This document shows, one piece after another, positions 1 through 14,470 of a DNA stretch of 64,000 bases. Made by a program: the position numbers and the translations under genes. Where the stretch lies: the NCBI RefSeq assembly GCF_958979055.1, contig NC_084888.1, positions 36,289,804 to 36,353,803 of the forward strand. The letters run 5' to 3'. The DNA comes from Alnus glutinosa. Its lineage: Eukaryota > Streptophyta > Magnoliopsida > Fagales > Betulaceae. Positions within the stretch are counted from its first letter, which is position 1, and each line of letters opens with the position of its first letter. The notes below the pieces were generated by a model that saw only the letters and a program-made list of their open reading frames with translations, ran no database searches and was not told the DNA's origin.

Positions 1-422
1 TCACTAAGTAAAACAAACACTAATAGTAGAAGCTAACCAATCAATCAAATCTAAAGCGACAGAGTACCAGAGAGAGACATTGATGAAGAGGTGATTTCGG
101 GAAGGAGGCAGAGGATAAGAAGAAGTAAGCACTAGAAAAACCCAGGACAGATATTTCACCATTATTGTCTCTCCCTCTGTCGGTCTCTCTCAGGAACGAA
201 GCTTCCTTTTCGTTTTCACTATTAATTGAGAGGCGCCTGAAGTGCAAATTCTTTTCAATCTGGTCGATGATGCGGACATGAACGGTCCAGATTAAAACTA
301 TTGCATAATTTGCATCCTATGAAATATACAGGATCACGATCCCGATCCTATCACGAATCTTCACGATGACTCTAGTGGGGACTCCTAAACGAAAATAACG
401 TATATGGTTATCCGAGATTCCG
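1..422. other. window edge, no firm gene
   Basis: No convincing coding region. On the minus strand, positions 41-247 look like a transcript leader: a GA-rich stretch followed by CT-rich sequence and a possible GTACTC donor near position 68. This could be the 5' end of a gene lying to the left of the window. That reading is weak and nothing in the translation is recognisable. Confidence 0.2.
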
Positions 423-1285
423 GGATCCGGCTTGGGTGCTGTTGTTTAAACTACAGCACCGTGCTGTAAAATAAATGGGTGGCTGAGATTTAATCAAGCC
501 CTTCTTTAAAAGCAAACGTTGAAGTCTAACTCTCTCTTAGCTTTTAACAAAAAAAAAAAAAAAAAAAAAAAAAACTCTTCAGCTTTCACTCTCTTGGGCT
601 ATAAAGCACAATGGGCGCATTGCGCACCACTCCCCTCTGAACAAAAAGATCACACCCCTGTTTGGTTGCCAGGAAAATGAAGGAAAGTGAAAGTAATTAA
701 GTAAGATATATTCATTGGATATTTTTTTTACCAACCCTCTCTCTCTCTCGTCTCCCTCTAAAAAAAAAAAGAAACAGATACAACTCCATTTCTTGGTTCA
801 GTTCCTTGTGTGGTTGCCAGGAAAACGGAGGAAAGTGAAAGTAATTAAGACAGATACACTCATTGGATTTTTTTTCACCAACTCTCTCTCTCTCTCTCTC
901 TCCAAAAAAAAAAAAAAAAAGACAGACACACTCAGTTTTGAGTCTTACGTTTTATGTTGTTTTGGTTTGGACAAATGAAAAGCTTGATGGAAGGTTTAAG
1001 CTGAATTGAGTGAGTGTGTTGTTTTTTTTGTTTACTGGGGTCTAAAGTAATGAAATAAGAGTCCTCTTTCTCTCTGTTTGGTATCTGAGAATTGAAAGGA
1101 AATGGAGAGAAACGAAAGTTTCTAACTTTTTATGTTCTGCATTCTTTCTTTCTTTTTTTTAATCCAGAAAAGAAACGGAGAGTTAAATTGCTTCACAAAA
1201 AAACAAAAAAAAGGCTCGATTAAATCTCAACCATCCATTTGTTTTACAGCACGGTGCTCCGATATTGTCAAATTTCCCGATCCTA
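423..1285. repeat. inverted-repeat (foldback) element, ~860 bp
   Basis: Two arms of about 45 bp face each other, at about 453-510 and 1211-1256. Both contain GCACCGTGCTGTAAAA and a GAGATTTAATC block in opposite orientation. The left outer end carries GGATCCGGCTT, which also forms the ends of the element at 20472-21011. The interior has no gene. It holds a roughly 150 bp unit present twice in tandem (from about 664 and 813), each copy with GGTTGCCAGGAAAA, a CT microsatellite and an A tract. Best read as a non-autonomous TIR transposon; the outer limits are approximate. Confidence 0.55.
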
Positions 1286-1559
1286 TTGCCTTTTCTTTTC
1301 TTTTTTCATTCTTTTTCTTTGATAGTTTTTTAGGTGTATAATTAAAACTTATATTCAGAAATTGACGAAAAATTGATGGAATTTTTTTTTTTTTTTTTTA
1401 AAAAAGAAGCTAAATTCCATGGAGTTGATTATAAAAATTAAGAATCTAAAAAAATGATTTGATATTGTCTTAAAACTTAGATAGTAATTTGTCATTTTTC
1501 CTAAATAGAAAAGGCAAAAGCATGTGCTATCCAGATGACCGTATATTGCTTATAATTAA

Positions 1560-1756
1560 CTGCTCGAATTGCACCTAGTTTAGATAGTGAGAGAGTTGCG
1601 ACCTACCTTAAACAAATTGTTTTTTACAAACCTTCTCAATAAGATTGTCCGAATTATAAACAATTTAAATGGTCAATTATATAGGATCCTCAATCTGTAC
1701 TATCCTAAAACTCTAGATACCAAGGGTTTTTAAGTTTGCTAAAACTTTAATGGCAC
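1560..1756. repeat. dispersed repeat, copy 1
   Basis: The right half (1668-1755) is closely related to 5515-5610 in the same orientation. Shared blocks include ATGGTCAATTATA, ACTATCCTAAAACTC and AAAACTTTAATGGCAC. No coding potential or terminal repeats were found, so the class is unknown. Confidence 0.55.
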
Positions 1757-1768
1757 TTGGTAATATAA

Positions 1769-1887
1769 AGAAATGATTGTTGTACAACTCTTGTACAATT
1801 CCAACAATTTTTTTTCAACAAATTTATTGGTTAGTTTGAAAAAAAAATTGTTGGAATTGTACAGAAGTTGTAAACGTATCGTATCTC
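1769..1887. mobile_element. small MITE with 10-bp flanking duplication
   Basis: About 119 bp. The left and right halves are inverted copies: TTGTACAATTCCAACAATTT is mirrored by AATTGTTGGAATTGTACA. GGTAATATAA occurs directly on each side (1759-1768 and 1888-1897), as expected of a target-site duplication of Mutator-like length. It lies just after dispersed repeat copy 1. There is no coding capacity. Confidence 0.65.
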
Positions 1888-1974
1888 GGTAATATAAGAT
1901 AAATTTAATGATTCCTTTTGCTTTTGAACAATTGACCCATCCACAAATTTTGTGAAGTAGTTCATGTTATTTTT

Positions 1975-2223
1975 TCAAATTGTAGTCATTCCCGGACTAA
2001 AATTCGAAGACTTTACCACATCTTCGCAAGAAATTCCAAGCTGGGCGAGAGCATAAGCGAGCTTGGTGCACAATTCACGCGTTTCTCTCCCGATGTACTG
2101 CAAATCACTGTACACAACAGAGACTTTGTCATCGTAGACCACCGTCGGGCACCTCATCCCACCCTCCAATGATTTCAAGAACTTGTCGGTTGCTGGTGAT
2201 ACATTATGAACTTTTCTGACCAA
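1975..2223 (-). pseudogene. acyl-activating enzyme (AMP-binding) gene fragment
   Basis: The 82-residue frame reads like the N-terminal part of plant acyl-activating enzymes (AAE1-type, AMP-dependent synthetase family). VVYDDKVSVVYSDLQYIGRE followed by CTKLAYALAQLGIS and EDVV matches the usual 'YGD..SVVYGD..YTWRET...C..LASALAQLGIS.GDVV' region. Family members have about 550 residues with downstream AMP-binding motifs. None of those follows here, and the aligned part ends in unrelated residues before a stop. I read it as a fragment or pseudogene left by duplication or transposition. The family match is from memory. Confidence 0.6.
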
Positions 2224-2466
2224 TTTCTTAAATTCTATATGTATTTCTGCGCTGTTTTATTTTGTGATGGGTTTGTTATTGGGAAGCCCACATCTTTTTC
2301 GGTTTTAGGATCATTTTCTCTTTCTTATTTTCGGTTAGGGTAAAAATGATTCTCCCTTCTAACCCAATTTCTTATTCAATTAGAGAAATGACAAAAATTT
2401 CCTACAAACCGGTTTGTAAGAAATTTTGTATAATCCACATATAAAAGTGACATGTGTTCTTTAAAT

Positions 2467-2649
2467 GAGTAATGCTACATATCATCCATTTGTCATCCTT
2501 TTATCCTCCCAAAATTGATGTGACTCTTGAAATCACCATTTTAATTTATGATAGATCATTATTGGATTTTGATCCAATAGTGATTTTAAGAGCCACATCA
2601 ATTTTGGGAAGATAAAAGGAGGACGAAATGATGATATGTAGCATTACTG
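2467..2649. mobile_element. MITE, GAGTAATGCTAC family, copy 1
   Basis: The ends are GAGTAATGCTACATATCATC and its near-perfect inverse. The 9-bp duplication TCTTTAAAT sits exactly on both sides (2458-2466 and 2650-2658). Length about 183 bp, no coding. A 9-bp duplication fits the Mutator superfamily, so this is probably a MULE-derived MITE. Confidence 0.8.
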
Positions 2650-2711
2650 TCTTTAAATATGTGAGAAGCACATGTTTTTCTCACATCCCAAATGACACAT
2701 ATCAATTTTAT

Positions 2712-2882
2712 GAGTAATGCTACACATCATCCTCTTGTCCACCTTTCATCATCCCAAAATTGATATGGCTCTTAAAAACACCATTGGATCAAAATTCAAT
2801 AATGATCTATCATAAATTCAATGGTGATTTTAAGAGCTACATCAAATTTGGGAGGACAAGGGGATGATGTGTAGCATTACTC
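2712..2882. mobile_element. MITE, GAGTAATGCTAC family, copy 2
   Basis: Perfect terminal inverted repeats GAGTAATGCTACACATCATC / GATGATGTGTAGCATTACTC. The flanks CAATTTTAT (2703-2711) and TAATTTTAT (2883-2891) form a 9-bp duplication with one difference. Length 171 bp. It is the same family as the copy 60 bp to its left, inserted in the same host MITE. Confidence 0.8.
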
Positions 2883-2936
2883 TAATTTTATATGTGGATT
2901 GTATGAAATTTCCTATAAATCAATTTGTAGAAAATT

Positions 2937-3289
2937 TACATCCATTAGAAAAAGAAAAAGGAAAAAAATCTTACCTTGTAACCTATTTTCTTATTCAATT
3001 AGAAAAATAAAGAGGAAAAGAATAATATGCATAAGATATTAGAGGAGCTATATCGGCAATTGTGAGTAATTACATAATAAAGCGAAACCGAATTATTGAC
3101 AAATTGTAATTTTAATATATTTTGGTATATATCAAAGTCGAAAAGAATGTCAAACAACTTACCGGCCATTTGAACAAAAAATCATAATTAGGATCAGCTT
3201 GTACTTTTGATACCTTTAAGGATGAGTTTAGCCACTAAAAAATAAAGAATTTTTGAGAGAAATTCAAAAAGAAAAAAGAAAACTAAGTT
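2937..3289. other. AT-rich intergenic, nothing recognised
   Basis: AT-rich sequence between the nested MITEs and the next dispersed repeat. No coding frame, RNA gene or clear inverted repeat is visible. Confidence 0.4.
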
Positions 3290-4060
3290 TGGTATGAACA
3301 CAAGACTATATTTGAACCAAGTCGAGTTGAGTATCGAATCTTCAAGTTTGGCTCATTTAATTTTATTCGAACACGAGTCGAGCTTGTACTTATCACCAAA
3401 TTAGATATTTTGTTCAAGTTTAGCTAATTTAATTTTATTTCGAACACGAGTCGAGTTCGATCTTATCACGAACTGCTTAATTAACTTATTCATTTCTTAT
3501 ATAAAGTAAATATTATAATTGTTTACATTTTTCGTAAATCCATGCTAATCATTAATTAATTAAGTATTGTTAAAATTTAATTATTTGAATTTATTAAATA
3601 AATTAACTTGAATCATAAATATATAATATAACTCTCAAGTTTATAAATATGTATGTAAATTCATTATACACATACACAAATTACATGCATGCATGCACAC
3701 ACATATAACCACACATACTCAGAACACACTCACGTAGGCACAAATCTATAAAATTAAATTCACAACAATAATTCAAGTTATATCTATCATATTATGAAGA
3801 TAATTCATTTTTACTTAAGATGTTTTTATTACAAAAATTAAAATAATATGATTTTTTTTTTTTTTTTTTTTATAAAAAGGAAGTTATACGAGTTTATACA
3901 AACTATATGAGTCGAAACGAGTTTATACGAGTATGTCTCGTTTAATATTCGAACATATTATTGTATTTATCAACGACTCATTTATTATTCGAACTGAGAC
4001 CGAACCGAATTTAACCGAACCGAATTGAATTCACAAGCGGCTGAGAGCTCATCTTACACC
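3290..4060. repeat. dispersed repeat (GAGTCGAGC type), copy 1
   Basis: Ends are rich in CGAACACGAGTCGAGC-like and GAACCGAATT motifs, with a very AT-rich middle containing TACATAC and CACACA stretches and an ATAATTCAAGTTATATCTAT block. The same order of blocks recurs at 11335-11975 in the same orientation. This looks like a common plant interspersed repeat; no coding capacity is visible, so the class is unassigned. Confidence 0.5.
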
Positions 4061-4347
4061 CATGTAGGAACATGATTCTTTTCTTGATATATAATTCGAA
4101 GTTTCATTCCTTGGCAAGAGCATCTTTAAATGGGCAAAGCATCCAGCTTTGCATAAGAATATATATATATTCACTCGCTGAATGACCTCCGCACACAAAA
4201 AAGGAATAAAATGCATATAAAATATGGTAATTAAAGACCAAAACCAGTAGTTGGTAGGACGAGGAAATCATGGACAATTTCAGACCCACGCTTAGGAATT
4301 GGCATTTTGAAAGGGACACGGCCGGTGCCCGTACTGATCAACCAAAC

Positions 4348-5349
4348 ATGTTCGCCCGCTCCCGTTCCGTCCAAGTCGCCGCTACTCCCGTAAGTTAAAT
4401 ATTCTCTCTCTACATTTTGTTAATCTCTTTCCCTAAGAAGAGAAGAAGATGAGATCGATCAGAATATACAGTCAGTTTCTTTTGTGTACGTGAACAGGAT
4501 TTCAGGGCAGGCGCGCTGATTCCATGGCGACCGTCTGAGGAGAGATCGAGAACAGGGCCCTCTGGCTTGGCCGGCCGGTAATCAATTGCTTCTGACCCAC
4601 CCGAATTGAGAATTCCATTTTTGAAAAAGTTTTCTTGATAATTAACTTGTTGAAAAAGTTTCTATCTTCAAACCCCAAATAAGATAGAACGTTAGATGAC
4701 GTGGAGATCTTTTTGAGTATTTTTCTTGATTAGAATTCAATAACCCAAGAAGTTTTGCAGCTTTTCTGGACAAGCTCTATCGGAAGCGTATCCCGGGGCC
4801 AGACAAATGAGCCAGGTTTCCCCTCCAACTCCAGGATTCACAGGCCAAGGACGGAATCTGGAGCAGAACTCCGGATTGACACGTAATGATCATGATAAGG
4901 GGTCGTCGAAGAAGTTTAGGAAAGAAATATACAATCCTTCCCCGAAGAGGATATCGAGGAGGCTTAGCTTGTATTACAGGGACAATAGGAAGAATATTTT
5001 GAATGGAACGGAGAAAGATAGGGGGGAAGATGATGATGATAAAAGGTGTCCCATTTGCTGGGAGGATTTTGAGGCGAGAGAGGAGGTGATGCTAACCCCA
5101 TGCAATCACATGTTCCATGAGAACTGCATCATGCCTTGGGTTAAGACCCAGGCTCACTGCCCCGTCTGTCGCTTTGCATTTGCCGACGAAATGCTCCAAA
5201 TCAGAGAAACTACTACTACTGCTACAACATCAAACCTCCTCGTAAACAATAATAACCATGTTGCATACGTGGCACCCACTCATAGTATTGCAGTAGAAGA
5301 CTTTTTTGCGATATTAAGGGCAATGGACGAAGCTCTTCAATGGGGCTAA
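4348..5349 (+). CDS. RING-H2 zinc finger protein, probable E3 ubiquitin ligase
   Basis: Coding exons 4348-4389, 4498-4577 and 4761-5349 join in frame with GT-AG introns to give 236 residues. Two short exons encode a 56-residue N-terminus beginning MFARSRSVQVAATP, which belongs before the in-frame ATG at 4807. The RING-H2 finger is complete at about residues 137-177: C-x2-C-x14-C-x-H-x2-H-x2-C-x10-C-x2-C, including CPICWEDF and PCNHMFH. A basic stretch (PKRISRR) and an acidic run (EDDDDK) precede it. There is no membrane segment. Such proteins usually bind an E2 enzyme and pass ubiquitin to substrates; the substrate is unknown. The gene converges on ADSL, 0.9 kb away. Confidence 0.87.
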
Positions 5350-5479
5350 TTTACATTTATTTTTATATTCAGTGATTTCCTCTTTGCTTTTATATAATAA
5401 TTCCTTTTGAGCCAGGGAATATGTTTTGTGTTTGATCTGCAAAACTTTCACAACAATCAGGCCTCTTTTGTCCCTAATT

Positions 5480-5612
5480 AGTAGTTATAGAGCATGCTCA
5501 ATTATACCCAATTTAGATGGTCAATTATACAGGATCCTTAAATCTCTACTATCCTAAAACTCCACATACCAAGGGTTTTGTAAGGAAGCTAGCTAAAACT
5601 TTAATGGCACTT
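5480..5612. repeat. dispersed repeat, copy 2
   Basis: Matches 1660-1755 in the same orientation, with shared TGGTCAATTATA, ACTATCCTAAAACTC and TAAAACTTTAATGGCAC blocks. It lies just beyond the 3' end of the RING gene. No coding. Confidence 0.55.
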
Positions 5613-5709
5613 TTAAACGAATTTGGTTTTTTGCTATTTTTTATTTTTTTCACCACCACCATTAAATTACTTAGCCGGTCCTCTCTCCATTTAAAATAAA
5701 ACGAAGACG

Positions 5710-5749
5710 AATCATTTCAAAATTTAGTATCAAATTTTACAACATTTAA

Positions 5750-5787
<38 letters not shown>

Positions 5788-5885
5788 TGACACGCTATTT
5801 AAAAATTTTAAATGAAGTGACAATATAAACAACATATACATCGTTAAATGCTGTGAGATTTAATGTGACCATTTCAACTTGAAGT
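5710..5885. mobile_element. MITE-like foldback with AT microsatellite core
   Basis: ACAACATTTAACGAT on the left is mirrored by ATCGTTAAATGCTGT on the right, around a (TA)n tract at 5752-5785. The outer arms match more loosely. About 175 bp, noncoding. Confidence 0.5.
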
Positions 5886-6243
5886 GGTGAGGATGTTATT
5901 CCTGGCTGGCTCAGTTGGGCATGAGACTTTTTTTTGGGGAGGGGGGACTAAATATCATCAGAGTAAGAAAGATTATGATTATATTTGGATCAAAATTGCC
6001 TACAAAATTTCGACCCACTTGGCCATTCAAATACATGAGAAACAATCAATTCAGTTACAGTTGCCCATTCTTTTATCAGGTGACAAATTGTTCTTTCTCT
6101 CTTTTCCAACAAAATTAACATTTCCAACAAATCACGTTTTACCTGATCATTGATTGATTAAGGGGCACTGAAGATTATTAATCCAGTGGTGCAACAATGC
6201 CCAGTAAGTGGTAACCATTAAATACCTTGTTGAGCTCATTCAA
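5886..6243. other. ADSL 3' flank / likely 3' UTR
   Basis: This stretch lies between a MITE and the ADSL stop codon. The part nearest 6244 is probably ADSL 3' untranslated sequence on the minus strand. Nothing else is recognised. Confidence 0.4.
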
Positions 6244-11136
<4,893 letters not shown>

Positions 11137-11334
11137 GAGTTGTAAGGAGACTAAGAGCGAAGAGAGGGGGTTAGGCACAGAGAGCTCCAGCTCGAGGGTT
11201 TTCTTCGCGGTCTTTTTGGCCTTTTTGGGTGGGTTCTGACTCGGAGTGTGTAACCCTAGTTCGGGTTGGGAGGGAGGTGGGTCGGACTCTTCTTCTCAAG
11301 TCCGACTCGAATCTCGATGCAATAGTTCTATCTA

Positions 11335-11975
11335 TCGAATACGATTAAGGTCGAGCTTATTACAAAATTAAATAATTTGTTCAAGTCTTAATCATTTATC
11401 TTTCGAAGGAGCTCAAGCTTGTTCACCTATTCAATTAACTTATTTATTATATATATAAAATAATTTTCATGATAATTTGCTTGTTGTTGTAAATTCATAC
11501 AAATTATTTATTATTTAATTATGGTTAAAATTTATTATTTGAGTAATTAAATAAATTAACTCAAATATTAAACAATTTAATATTGAGTTTATATTTGTAT
11601 CTTAGAGTGTGTACATACATTCATTACATACACATATACATACATACTCATAACACACACAAATACTCATATATTTATATCCAGGCCCATAATTACAATA
11701 ATTCAAGTTATATCTATTACATTATGAATAAAATTATTTTCTATATTTTTAAATACATAATATGTTCTCATTAAAAAGATCAAAATAATATTATAAATAA
11801 TAATAATAATAATAAGTTATACGAGCTTATACGAGTCAATATGAGCTTATATGAGTTCGGCTAATTTAATAAATGAGCATATATTTTGTTCATGATTAGT
11901 TCGTTTAATAAATAAATAGAGTCTGAGCCTATTCACAAGCGACTTTGTTCATTTACACCTCTAAACCTAACCAAT
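11335..11975. repeat. dispersed repeat (GAGTCGAGC type), copy 2
   Basis: Has the same block order and orientation as 3290-4060: a GTCGAGCTTATTAC-like left end, AT-rich middle, TACATACAC tract, ATAATTCAAGTTATATCTAT, then ACGAGCTTATACGAG and a CACAAGCG end. It lies upstream of ADSL, so the RING and ADSL genes sit between two direct copies about 8 kb apart. Confidence 0.5.
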
Positions 11976-12017
11976 CTCATCACATGCTTTAATTAAAATG
12001 AGATTTTTATTTGAAGA

Positions 12018-12899
12018 AAATCATATTTTTAGTTCATAAGCTTTCATTTGATTTGAATTTCAAATTTTAAGACTACAGCTCTTAAGTTTTGTTCAAAAAT
12101 AAAATAGGTTTTTCTGTTACTTAATTTACCGTTAAAATTAACGGTTTATCATTCGCCACATATTTCTCATTTAACACGTCGGCATGCATCTACGTCAGTA
12201 CTCAATACAATGCCACGTTAACAAATGCCAAGTTATTTATAAAAAGACCCAAAAAAAAAAAAAAAAAAAACCCATAAACACCAATCAATCTGATGTGTGA
12301 AATTAAGAGAAACACAAAATTAACATGAGAACCTAAAAATTGATTGAAAATAGTTTTTTATGCATGAAGGGTCGCGTGGCTATTGATTTCTTGAAAATTT
12401 ATTGAAAACCTTCTTTTATACACACGAAGAGTTGCATGGCTATTGGTTTTCTTGAAAATTTATTGTAAATACAAAGGAAAGAATGACAATGATATATGGT
12501 CTTCAAATATCTTAGGTGGCTTCGTTTCCACCTTGACTAGGCTTTTGAAATTTGCTTCTTTGTGTTACGTTTGCAACTTGCAAGTAGAAGAAATTGACAA
12601 TAAGATATACAGACATTACAAATAGGGTTTTTTTTATTTTTATTTTTATTTTTTATTTTTCATTTAATGAATACTTGGCACTTGCTGACGTGATATTGTA
12701 TTGGAGTGTTGACATAGACACTAGCGTGTCAAATGAGACTAACGTGGCAAATAAAAAACTGTTAATTTTGACTGTAAAGTGATAGAATAATCTATTTTAG
12801 ATATGTGCAAAACTTAAGGATTTTATTTTTTATATTGAAAATTCAATGACTAAATTCAAATCAAATAAAAATCTATGGGTTAAATATGATTTTTCTCCT
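12018..12899. mobile_element. foldback element with ~250 bp arms
   Basis: The left arm (about 12018-12240) and right arm (about 12660-12899) are imperfect inverted copies. AATCATATTT, ATTTGATTTGAATTT, CTTAAGTTTTG and AAAATTAACGGTTT on the left all have inverse partners on the right. The middle holds an A tract and an imperfect direct repeat (GTGGCTATTG... near 12376 and GCATGGCTATTGG near 12434). No coding; a non-autonomous DNA transposon is most likely. Confidence 0.6.
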
Positions 12900-13465
12900 T
12901 TTATTAATATGTAATATTTTTTTTTGGGCAAATAGAAACAACAAAACGGGTAAAAAAAGGGGCAAGAAGACGGAAGGATGAGCTTAGGGAATGCTTTTGG
13001 ACTAGTTAGTGTAAGTGGCTTGTTTAGTTTAATATGCATTGACCCGTGATTTTACATGCCAAATGTGCGTTTTTAAACGAAATTGTGAAAAGTGTTCCGT
13101 TTGAGAATACATTTGAAAAAATAGCAATTAGAAAACGTGATTTTGTTTTTCACGTTTTTTGTGTTGGATGCTATGAGATGCATTTTTAAAATGTATGATT
13201 TTAAAAGTAGCTTAAGGCTCTATTTTTTTTTTTTTAAATCTTAAATTTTACCAAAAATTTAATTGCATTTTTAACAATCACATTGTCAATAATTGTGTTT
13301 TGAAATTGCTACATGAATTTTGGTTGTGTGATACAATATTATATAAGAGCGGGAAGTATTGAATAATTGCTCATAGAATAAAGAGGAGGAGCTCACAGGA
13401 GTTTACTGTAATGACTAATGAGAGTTAATTATAATTTTTTTAAATCTCTTTTATGCAATCTAACC

Positions 13466-13496
<31 letters not shown>

Positions 13497-13613
13497 AAGA
13501 AGAAAATAATTGTTTGTGCACCTTGGTCTTCATGCACGCGGAGAATGGTTCCAAAAATAAGATGGGTATCCAATTGTCCATCTTTATTATTGTTTTGTCT
13601 TTTCATGTAACTA

Positions 13614-13644
<31 letters not shown>

Positions 13645-14290
13645 TATCTCTTTTCATGCATACAAATTACACAATTAGCCATCCAGGATTTTTTTTTTCT
13701 TTTTTTTTTTAAAAAAAAATTCGAAAAATCTATTACAGACCTTATTTGACGTTAAATTATTGCTTATTCTAAAAGTATCAGAGAATATGTAATTAGTTCG
13801 AAGTCTCTGACTCTACAACTTACATTCAATTGTAATTAAATATTTGACGTGTTGGTTCTCACACGTGAAGAAAAGTATTACAACATTCATTTAAAATTTA
13901 AAATTTTAAAATAAATAGTAATTTAACACGTGCGTTCTTGCTTCATGCGAGGGATTGGTCGAATTAGCCTTGCACATACCAATTCAAGTAATATGACAAA
14001 CATCAATCGAAAATCTTGATCAATATTTCAGATGTTAGAAGAAGTGATTAACCCAAAATTAGGAAAAAAAATTGTGCATCTTATATGGTTCTGGATAAAA
14101 TCAGAAAACACAGTGGCATGCTTACCAAAAAGAAAATGTATCAGGAGGCCTATCCTGTGCTACTAACAAACTAAATAGCAATTACGTATGCAGAAAGTGG
14201 GGCTATCTGCTACCATATCTCTTCAAAGGACCAGAGCAGAGCCACATAAATCTGAGCGATGCTGATTAAACCTTAGCTCACGCTACTCTA
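12900..14290. other. AT-rich intergenic with microsatellites
   Basis: Contains A tracts at 13464-13498, a CT microsatellite at about 13615-13650 and poly-T/poly-A near 13690-13720. A short block at 13060-13160 (AAATTGTGAAAAGTGTTCCG) resembles 31567-31586 and is probably a decayed MITE. No gene is recognised until the SBPase promoter. Confidence 0.4.
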
Positions 14291-14310
14291 TCAGCTCTCT
14301 ATTGGGCAGA

Positions 14311-14343
14311 TGCCACGTGGCAGGCCACAATTAACCGCTTATC
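14311..14343 (+). promoter_or_regulatory. G-box and I-box upstream of SBPase
   Basis: A palindromic GCCACGTGGC (G-box core CACGTG at 14314-14319) is followed by CTTATC at 14338-14343, the inverse of the GATAAG I-box. Both lie 130-160 bp before the start codon. G-box/I-box pairs are known light-responsive modules in photosynthesis genes. The sites are seen directly; function here is inferred. Confidence 0.55.
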
Positions 14344-14470
14344 TGCTATCCCACCACAGCTACTCCCAGTTGCAATGCCAAAGACAATGCAATAACACAC
14401 TGAAAGGCATACGTTCAAGAAAGCAAAGGTCTTTGCACATTGTTTGGTCTTTTTGTGTGTTTTGACAGGC

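Larger units (their letters stand above)
2394..2936. mobile_element. older MITE hosting two younger MITEs
   Basis: The terminal parts are inverted copies: the left TTTGTAAGAAATTTTGTATA and ATCCACATATAAAA blocks are mirrored at about 2887-2936. The same family occurs at 25527-25735. Two smaller MITEs (2467-2649 and 2712-2882) interrupt it. The flanks on both sides share CTTATTCAATTAGA (about 2381 and 2991), which suggests an additional local duplication. Confidence 0.6.
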
